Below are positions 57,201-64,000 of a DNA stretch of 64,000 nt, in pieces (position 1 is the first letter of the stretch; each line of letters begins with the position of its first letter). Position numbers and translations under genes: made by a program. The notes under the pieces were generated by a model. The model saw only the letters and a program-made list of their open reading frames with translations. It made no database searches and was not told where the DNA came from. The DNA comes from Lutraria lutraria (Eukaryota; Mollusca; Bivalvia; Venerida; Mactridae), in contig OZ026835.1 of assembly GCA_964023205.1 (NCBI GenBank), positions 43,249,083 to 43,313,082 of the forward strand, in the 5' to 3' direction.

Positions 57201-60200
57201 ACCCATGTTCATCCTTCACCCACATATCATTAAGGCAAACATTTTGACAAGGTTTGGTGAAGATCCAATTAAAACTATGACATCTACAGTGTTAACAAAG
57301 TTTTCCTAAGATTTGACCTGGTGACCTAGTTATTGACCCCAGATGACCCATATTTATACTTGACCATTATATCATTAAAACAAACGATTTGACAAAGTTT
57401 GGTGAAGATCCAATAATAACTGTGAAATCTACAGTGTTAACATGGTTTTTCATAAGATTTGACCTAGCGACCTAGTTTTTGACCCAAGATGACCCATGTT
57501 CGAACTCGTCCAAGATATTATGAAGACAAACATTCTGACAAGGTTTCATGATCATCCAATCAAAACAGTGACTTCTAGAGTGTTCACAAGGTTTTCCAGC
57601 AATTTGCCCTAGTGACCTAATTTTACTACAGAAATTACCCATTTTCAAACTTGACCTACATATTATTAAAATAAACATTCTGACAAAGTTTCATGAAGAT
57701 AAATTCAAAACAGTGATTTCTAAAGTGTTCACAAGGTTTTCCCTTATTTGGCCCTGGTGACCTAGTTTTTGACCCCAAATGGCCCAATATCGAACTCGTA
57801 CGAGATTTTGTTGATATTAACGTTCTGACCCAGTTTTGCTAAAATTGAGCCAAAAATGTGGCCCCTAGTGTGGTCACAACAAAAAGTTTGACGACGCACG
57901 ACGCCGGACGCCGGACGGAGAGTGATCCTAATAGCTCACTTTGTCACTTTGTGACATGTGAGCTAAAAATACATTGATTTCTTGCTATTTTCTCCTTTCC
58001 TTCATGTTATCAACTTCAATGATTGAAATCAATTTTCACATAATATATATGATTAATTTGCTTTTGCTTAGAGCTTGGAAATCCAAATTCCATATTTGGA
58101 TTTTCATCTGGTAAAGCGTCAATATTGTTACATCTGTTGGTGTATCCTCAATACACTAATAGCATAACAATATAGAGATGTATTGTACTAGTATACAATG
58201 TTGTTTGTCTTAAGAACATTTGATCCAGTTCAAATTAAGTCACGTCTAGTAAATCCTCTCTCCACTGGACCCACTGGTTGAAAAAGTTAATGTTGAACCC
58301 TGAATATCAATTGAAACAAGCTCCTGCATGTATAGTTCCTAGACAAATGCTGATAGTTACAATAGAAGAGAGATAATTTAAAATTTAAGAAATCAGACAA
58401 ATATAGATCATTTCCATTTTACATTAATTGAGAAACCAGAATTTATAACAACAAACGTTAGTCACTCACTGTTACTGAGTTTGAACCAACAACTTTCAGA
58501 CTCACCCCTTGTCCACAAATTCTTTCCTTAACATAAAAGCAATCAGTTAACACAGATTAAAAAGAGGATATATACCTTTATACAAATGTCTTATGAAGTG
58601 GTCCATAAAATGAGCCACTGCCCTATTGTGAAGAAACTGCTCTCCTTGTTCAGAAGCCAGTACTGTGTGGGATCCATCAATAACATTAGCCGTAACAACT
58701 ACACTCTGGTCACCAATTTCTGCCAACCTTTGAACCTACAATTCAGTAACTTACAATATTATATGATTTATAAATAAACACATTTTGATTGGCTCAAAGC
58801 CTGATTTATCTTATAACATAATTGTCATATTCAACAGTGTAACTTGTTATTTAATGGAAGTTTCGGAATTTCCCAATCTAAAAATAGAATCAGGTCAATA
58901 TTCATCGATCGGAATTACTAGTTGTTATTTGTGATATTTTTATCTTCTTCTATGACTGATATTCATTTCTATTTGTCAAATAATGCTTTAAAACTCCATA
59001 TAAATCAAAATGTAATCAATGGTTTTAAATCAAAGACTTTTTTCATATAATAAAACAGTAACTGTTATTGGCTAAATCTCTGTCAATATGACATTCTGCT
59101 GGTGAATATCACATCATATTCAATGGCTCACTAGTCAATAACTGTATACTGATAAACTCCAAATTCCAAATTATAAACAAATGAACAAATGTATTAACAT
59201 GAATCAGGTTAGGGGAGTTTTTATTCTTTTAACATGTTATGATGTACATGTAAACAATTTTTTATTGTGTCTAGAAATAAGTAAAAAAGATCTCAATATC
59301 AGTCTTGACTAGTTAAATTGCAGATTTGCAAACAAAATTTTAATATGATATTTTTAAAGTGTTGTTAAAGATTTTATTCACCGTTTCATGCAACATATAA
59401 ATTATAGCAAAAGCTGATAGAAAATCGCGAATGTGCTAAATTATGGAAAAACTATCAACAAAATTATTGTAAACACAAGTATATTACCAATGAATGAATT
59501 TCATATTTCAAAAAACCGCGAAGAACATTTCGTTTCAACACGTCTTCTTTCATTGCCTCCATTTTTTGTTTCATTCTATATCCCTCTAGCACCTCCATAA
59601 CTGTCCCTAAGAAAGCAAATAAATACATAATTATTTAACACATTAATCTGTTGTTTAACAGCACACTTGACAGCTATGGTCATTTCAGAGCCACCCCTGA
59701 GAGGGAAGAAGAGAATATTGCTTAAAGAACAAATGTAAAGTAATATTTGCAGAAAACAATGCATAAATGTCGACCTGTAGTTCTTATGGGGGCACCAGTC
59801 TCCCTACACTTAGTATAATATAGACCTCTCTCAGTGAAGTTGTGGAATAATTTCTGCACTTGACCTCAATTTAGAATTTAGTTATTCTAGAGCATTTAAA
59901 AGATAAAATATTTCTTGTAAACTACAATCTAAGTGAATGTTGTTAGCTAACGAGTACACATTTCATAATTGTGGATCACATTAAAGGTCCTATGACCTTG
60001 TGACTTGTCGCATCTCAATTTGACATGCACACGCAGGTTGACATCATCCCCACTTCACTGTTATTATATTTGTATTTAATTTTAGTGATGCAGATGTCTA
60101 ATGGCAGTTTTCTACCATTCATACTTACATAGGCAAGTGTTCTTTTGATGTTTTTACTGTAGCATCATACTGATGGCTTCAATGAAAAGCGCGATAGCAA

Positions 60201-60635
60201 AGACGCTTTTTATCTTGCCGAATATTTAAGCACTTTACCAGTACAGTAAGTATTGTCCACAAACTTTACAGATATACCTCATACTATTATCAAGTCTGCT
60301 ACACAATAAATAAATAAAATCATTTCTCTGAATGGCTAACGATTGGGTCTTTAAAAACTTGAAGGTAGCTAGTTTTCAGTGAAGTATTTGGCACAATGCA
60401 TTTATAAATTATATGTTAGAATACAAAAAACATGCACGGCAACAAAATGCATTTGAACATTAACTAGCTAGCATTACAATCTGTTGTTCACTGCACTCAT
60501 GATATCAACAGCAAATTGTTTTTGCTGTAAACTGTGATTTGATAAGAGTACAAAAACATATCCGAACTTGGTTGTCCGAAATTAACTACATTGTATAAAG
60601 TTTACATATTTACCCGACGTGGATGCTAAATACAT
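54236..60635 (-). CDS. FLYWCH-type zinc-finger protein
   Basis: Five exons, minus strand: 60635-60614, 59606-59488, 58735-58576, 56513-55677, 54438-54236. GT-AG throughout, phases 1,0,1,1; 1341 nt, 446 residues. The FLYWCH domain is residues about 390-442: NGYSYIRDKQG, IYWKCGRPGCKGRVI, IHSHS, giving the C-x4-C and H-x-H zinc ligands. Residues 1-100 form a conserved-looking helical region (LKRNVLRGFLKYEIHSLVQ, HNRAVAHFMDHFIRHLY) that I cannot assign. Exon 4 is acidic and Ser-rich, with basic PLRRKRG as a possible nuclear signal and IIIKSEPIDD, which holds the psi-K-x-E SUMO consensus. The start ATG lies in a short first exon; an in-frame downstream ATG (exon 2) is an alternative. Likely a nuclear DNA-binding or chromatin protein; targets unknown. 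Confidence 0.85.
54545..54720. repeat. Dispersed repeat with GGGGCATAACTC start
   Basis: GGGGCATAACTCAGAAGTGC, then AAGTTTGGTGAGGATTC and GCGGACACCGTTGTGGAC; ends in CGTTTTTCAAACGGG, a small hairpin. Resembles repeats widespread in bivalve genomes (from memory). Confidence 0.55.
54746..55486. repeat. Element of about 160-bp tandem units
   Basis: Roughly four units; the last two are near-identical with TGTGACCTTGACCTTTGAGC at 55089 and 55251 (162 bp). It is followed by a CTCA/CTAA microsatellite (55391-55429) and ends GACTATGTCGAGCTCACCG. In FLYWCH intron 4. Confidence 0.8.
56618..56762 (+). repeat. SINE family A, 5'-truncated
   Basis: CCATGTCTCTTTACATGAG, CTTACGGAGGATGGGAGTC, tail GTAAAACTCGATATGA. 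Abuts 56810-57964. Confidence 0.75.
56810..57964 (-). repeat. 1.15-kb element of 144-147-bp tandem units, copy 2
   Basis: Inverted copy of 38771-39921, same unit count and both terminal hairpins, about 90 percent identical by eye. In FLYWCH intron 3. Confidence 0.85.
59649..59705 (-). repeat. SINE family B tail fragment
   Basis: CAGCTATGGTCATTTCAGAG matches the tail at 36970-37316. Confidence 0.55.
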
Positions 60636-61099
60636 CGTAGATAAACCACCTCAGTCCCTCCACAAAGCAAAATGGCTGCAACAATAAAGATATTTCAATG
60701 TGACGAAAAAATCGATACGAGTGTCGACATAAATCGATAATCTGCAATCATTGGTGAATTTTATATGACCATCAGAAACCTATTTATGTTATGTATAACA
60801 CAAAGCTTGAATGGGCAACACTTTTGGTATGACATTTACTTCCAGCGTCGCGAAATAATTTCGTTTTTATGCTTTGGCATGGTAGGTAGGTGCGGGCTAT
60901 GGGCTTTGATAAACAAATGCGAAATATATTAAGAATTATCGCATGTATAATAGATGTTGACTGGCTAAGCACAAATTTACTGGTTTACATGGTTGACTGA
61001 TAAGTCGATCTGACGAATCCCAGACAAGTCACATAACAACTAGCTACGCCTGTCCAAAATGTGTTTACATTGACTACGAGATCCTTTTTGTCCTGGGTT

Positions 61100-61197
61100 A
61101 AACTGGTTCCCCTTCCATGTTGCAGTGCACCAGAGACGTATAATACAATTACGTCTCTGAGTGCACCAAAGGCACACAAGTCAACGGGAACCAGTTT
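61100..61197. mobile_element. Short fold-back with nested hairpin
   Basis: AAACTGGTTCCC faces GGGAACCAGTTT, enclosing a second stem, GAGACGTA with TACGTCTC. Related text (AAACTGGTTCCTGTTCCATG) occurs near 345. Confidence 0.6.
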
Positions 61198-61252
61198 AGT
61201 CCTTATATGTATGTATATAAGTCCTTGATTTAATATGAGGTCCTTCTTTTCG

Positions 61253-61288
61253 GGGATGCTATATTACATCCCTGTAATATAGCATCCC
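61253..61288. other. Perfect 16-bp stem hairpin
   Basis: GGGATGCTATATTACA, a short loop, then the exact complement. Between two fold-back elements; no linked gene. Confidence 0.7.
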
Positions 61289-61481
61289 TGTTCTTTTCAA
61301 CCATCATCATAACACTTTGAGAAAGAAATTGAGATTTGAGCTCTGAGACTATTACTTCTCATGTTTTATAAATTTAACACCTCGGCCAGATGACAAGTAT
61401 CTAATTTTTATTCATGACATTTGTCTGTGTGCATGGACTTGGAATCATAAGCCAATCAGCAATATGCATGTGTACTGTAAC

Positions 61482-61619
61482 CACAGGAGCCTGTTATTCA
61501 ATCAAAAACAAAATTATACTCAATAAAAAATTACCCTCTACGTATAGAAAAAAACATACGTAGAGGGTAATTTTTTATTGAGTATAATTTTGTTTTTGAT
61601 TGAATAACAGGCTCCTGTG
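61482..61619. mobile_element. Near-perfect palindromic MITE with target duplication
   Basis: Two 64-bp arms that match exactly by eye, starting CACAGGAGCCTGTTATTC, around a 10-base centre. CTGTAAC lies directly before (61475-61481) and after (61620-61626). The intact arms and duplication suggest a recent insertion. The target length of 7-8 bp hints at a hAT-type source. Confidence 0.88.
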
Positions 61620-62459
61620 CTGTAACCCATTGTTTGATATAAAAATAAATATATTTATTGTTTTAAAAAGATTTAGATATAAGATTATTTATTTTTATTT
61701 ATTGAAATTTAAGGTCAACACAGAGACGTATCATATATTGAATTCTCTGGCGAACAAATCATGTGACATGGTTTGTATCTTATCAAATTATCATTGGTGG
61801 TGACGGTCGTACCGGGGAGGAGTCTATATAAGGTTTCCGAAGGCTTATTAAATTAAATGTTTATCAAGGGAGGCAAATCTAACGCGTACAACAGCAAAAC
61901 CGGTTTCCTACGCATATTTATTTATCCAGATTCATTAAGTATTTTGATATTGTGGTAAGTGTTCATTGCATACTATCATTTTTATACGTTTCCATATTAC
62001 GGCGGAAGTTGTCAGATGTTATGCATGCCCGCTTTGCCAGATATGCAATTGTTATCTGATTTCGCGACTTACCTAAAAACATTGAACAAATTCATTACTG
62101 TAAGTGATCGTAAAACAGCTAAATTTATGTGTTTGTTTCCTATTTCTGTATTGTAGAGGTATGTTTTGTCTTCTTTCAGTTTGGAATAATTACTGTCACA
62201 GGCTTAAACTCTGTACTATAAATTTGCTTTGCCAGTGATTTTTCACTTTTGTGAAAGGTCCTGTACAGTACCATCAAAGTTGCAAAAACGTGTTGTTTTC
62301 CCTTATATTGTGATAAAGGTATGACCCTTTCCTCCTCCTATACATTTGGTGCTGACAGCTTTGAGTGTGAAACTGTCCTTGGAATCCTAAGGCTGGGTTA
62401 GTCAAAAGAACCTGTGGTTGTCGCGATTAATTACTTTGAATAAAAAGGAAGGAGGAATG

Positions 62460-62610
62460 TAGCGGTGTGCTATATTGTATTATAGATTGGCTGGGATATT
62501 CATCAGCCCGATTAGCTCCGTTGGTAGAGCATCTGACTTGCAAGTAGGAGACCCCGGGTTCGAGCCCCGCATCGGGTACATTAATCATTATATTCCTCCC
62601 CCCTATTTCA
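62460..62610 (+). repeat. tRNA-Ala(TGC)-like dispersed repeat, copy 2
   Basis: A near-complete cloverleaf at 62506-62577: acceptor GCCCGAT with ATCGGGT, D-stem GCTC/GAGC, anticodon loop CTTGCAA (TGC at 62539-62541), T-loop TTCGAGC. The anticodon stem and T-stem each have a mismatch, and the alanine-specific G3:U70 pair is absent. Flanks match 16365-16520, so it is a tRNA-derived repeat rather than a working tRNA gene. Confidence 0.7.
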
Positions 62611-63872
62611 TAATATTGCCCCTGAAAGCATGTGGAAATGTAAGAATATTTTTATGCCAAATATACAATGTAGAATATATCACAATAACTTGCATAAATA
62701 TAAAGTCTCAACTAAAATTTTTTGAATCTGTCTTTGCAAGATTTTGCTTGGTTCTTTTGATGTAAAATTATCACAAAGTTACATCATAGGGCTGCAACGA
62801 TTTGGGTACCCTACGGTTCGGTTCGAGTTCGGATATAACCTTCTCCGTTATCGAATATTCGATTCGGATATCTACATCAATATAAACTACCTAAATTAAC
62901 GTAGGATTTTTTAACCTGACCTCGTATGTTTCATAAAAAAAATAAGTTTTTTCTCAAACTCTTTTTACTCAACTTATTCATTAATCATACATGAATTTCT
63001 GTTGTATGCAATTCAGAATGTCGTATTAGAAAAAGTTACAATGTTGATCTAACAACAGTTTCCCACGATTGAAACAATTTACCAATAGTACACTTTTTGG
63101 TCGAAGACTTAAGATTGCCAGGCAAAAAAACACCCTTCATTCTTGATTTTCTATTCTATTGTACCGCGAAACTGAGGGCAGACTTGAAATTTTAATATGC
63201 CAAAATATACGTACAAGTCATTCCACTGTTTCAAAAAATATTTGTAGCACTTTTTTGAAGTGCATTTATAACATACGACTAGTCTTCAAACCAAGATCTT
63301 TTCTCAAACTCAAACTCTCGCCACACATTCAATTTTAGTGACGCCGGTGGATCAACAAGCAGTTTTTCGTGGGCCATACTTGTTTTTGTTTACATGCGAC
63401 GCAGTAAATGAAATGACGCGCGCTGATTGGATAATCAGGGCACAAAAAATCCACTCGTCCGCTCGTATTGACGAGTGAATTCATGGTCCGGACGAGTTGA
63501 AAATCGGCTGCGGTCGTCCGACGGGACGAGCAGCTTTTGCCTTATAAAGCCAATACAAAAAATCAATGAAAAATAATTTCTTGTTGCGGAAAAATGTTAC
63601 GAAATGTCTGTTCAAACTTTCTTGTTTGACAGATGAAATAATTAGCATTGACACCGGTTTGGAGTAAATGCCGCTCGCCCGGTTCTCGCCGTGAGCCGCG
63701 AACAACTACCATCATATGGACCATTCTTTATGAGATTTATTCTTCGTACGTATAGCGTACTTTATACGAAACATAAATGTGAAATAGACCTACTTAGCCT
63801 GTGAGAAATGAATGGAAGTACTTAATATTTATACTCGATTGTAACGATTATTACAATTTTCTTTTATTTCAG

Positions 63873-64000
63873 ATGAAGGACATGTGATTAAAGATGGCGA
63901 CTTCTAATAATTCAAGATTTTACCTGTATTCTTTCTGTTTATGTGTGACGGTTGGTGTGTGTTACCTGCGTGCTTTAGATTGTGGCTTTGTTTTTGATGA
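63873..64000 (+). CDS. TMTC3: TMTC3-like O-mannosyltransferase, first coding exon (3' cut)
   Basis: Acceptor TTTATTTCAG at 63863-63872 opens the exon; the CDS starts at ATG 63894 and runs off the window after 35 codons. The peptide has a short polar N-terminus (MATSNNSRF), a first membrane span (FCLCVTVGVCYL) and LDCGFVFD. The CGFVFDD stretch at the first lumenal loop is the hallmark of TMTC proteins and its Cys fits TMTC3 best. The family adds O-mannose to cadherins in the ER. An upstream ATG at 63873 gives a four-codon uORF that ends before the main start. The next exons lie right of the window. Confidence 0.75.

Larger units (their letters stand above)
60636..63872. other. Intergenic region between divergent FLYWCH and TMTC3-like genes
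   Basis: The FLYWCH 5'UTR side (60640-60700) contains AAAATGGCTGC, a YY1-like motif. A donor-like TGGTAAGTG at 61953 and a CpG-richer patch with an inverted CCAAT box (GATTGG, near 63425) on the plus strand may belong to 5' non-coding exons or the promoter of the TMTC gene. The middle holds three fold-back elements and a tRNA-like repeat. A lone hAT-like end, TAGGGCTGCAACGA, is at 62788. Confidence 0.5.

Noticed and set aside
62506..62577. Functional tRNA-Ala gene
   Set aside because: Stem mismatches, no G3:U70 pair, and flanks shared with another copy at 16365-16520 mark it as a tRNA-derived repeat.

Overview
The window is animal nuclear DNA: AT-rich, intron-dense genes with GT-AG splice sites, multi-kilobase introns, and many short transposons and tRNA-derived SINEs. 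Several repeat families (the long tandem element that ends in a GTGAGCT hairpin, the TTAA-flanked MITEs, the SINE tails) look like those of bivalve molluscs. I infer a bivalve, probably a heterodont clam. No species can be fixed from this sequence alone.

Layout. Five protein-coding genes can be supported. (1) 608-6151, minus: a cathepsin L-like cysteine protease whose 3' exons lie off the left edge. (2) 19409-26464, minus: a complete six-exon gene for a 409-residue type I membrane protein (signal peptide, C-type lectin domain, cysteine-rich module, Ser/Thr stalk, transmembrane segment, short tail). (3) 33297-46173, minus: a complete thirteen-exon gene for a 1684-residue protein of the PIDD1/DTHD1 type (acidic disordered N-terminus, coiled coil, two ZU5-like modules, UPA, two tandem death domains). 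(4) 54236-60635, minus: a complete five-exon gene for a 446-residue FLYWCH zinc-finger protein. (5) 63894-64000, plus: the first coding exon of a TMTC3-like O-mannosyltransferase, cut by the right edge. I chained exons by hand and checked intron phase at every junction; all agree. A possible two-exon non-coding transcript lies at 13000-15290, minus.

Repeats fill most of the rest. There are three MITE families with TTAA target sites, fold-back elements (one with a clear 5-bp and one with a 7-bp target duplication), Tc1/mariner-, Tigger- and hAT-like short elements, a decayed LINE reverse transcriptase in a lectin intron, at least three tRNA-headed SINE families, and two inverted 1.15-kb copies of an element built from 144-147-bp units.

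The five genes share no obvious pathway. The lectin receptor and the death-domain adaptor both belong to classes expanded in bivalve immunity, but nothing here shows they act together. The strongest candidate for something new is the tandem-death-domain protein, followed by the lectin architecture and the unassigned N-terminal domain of the FLYWCH protein.
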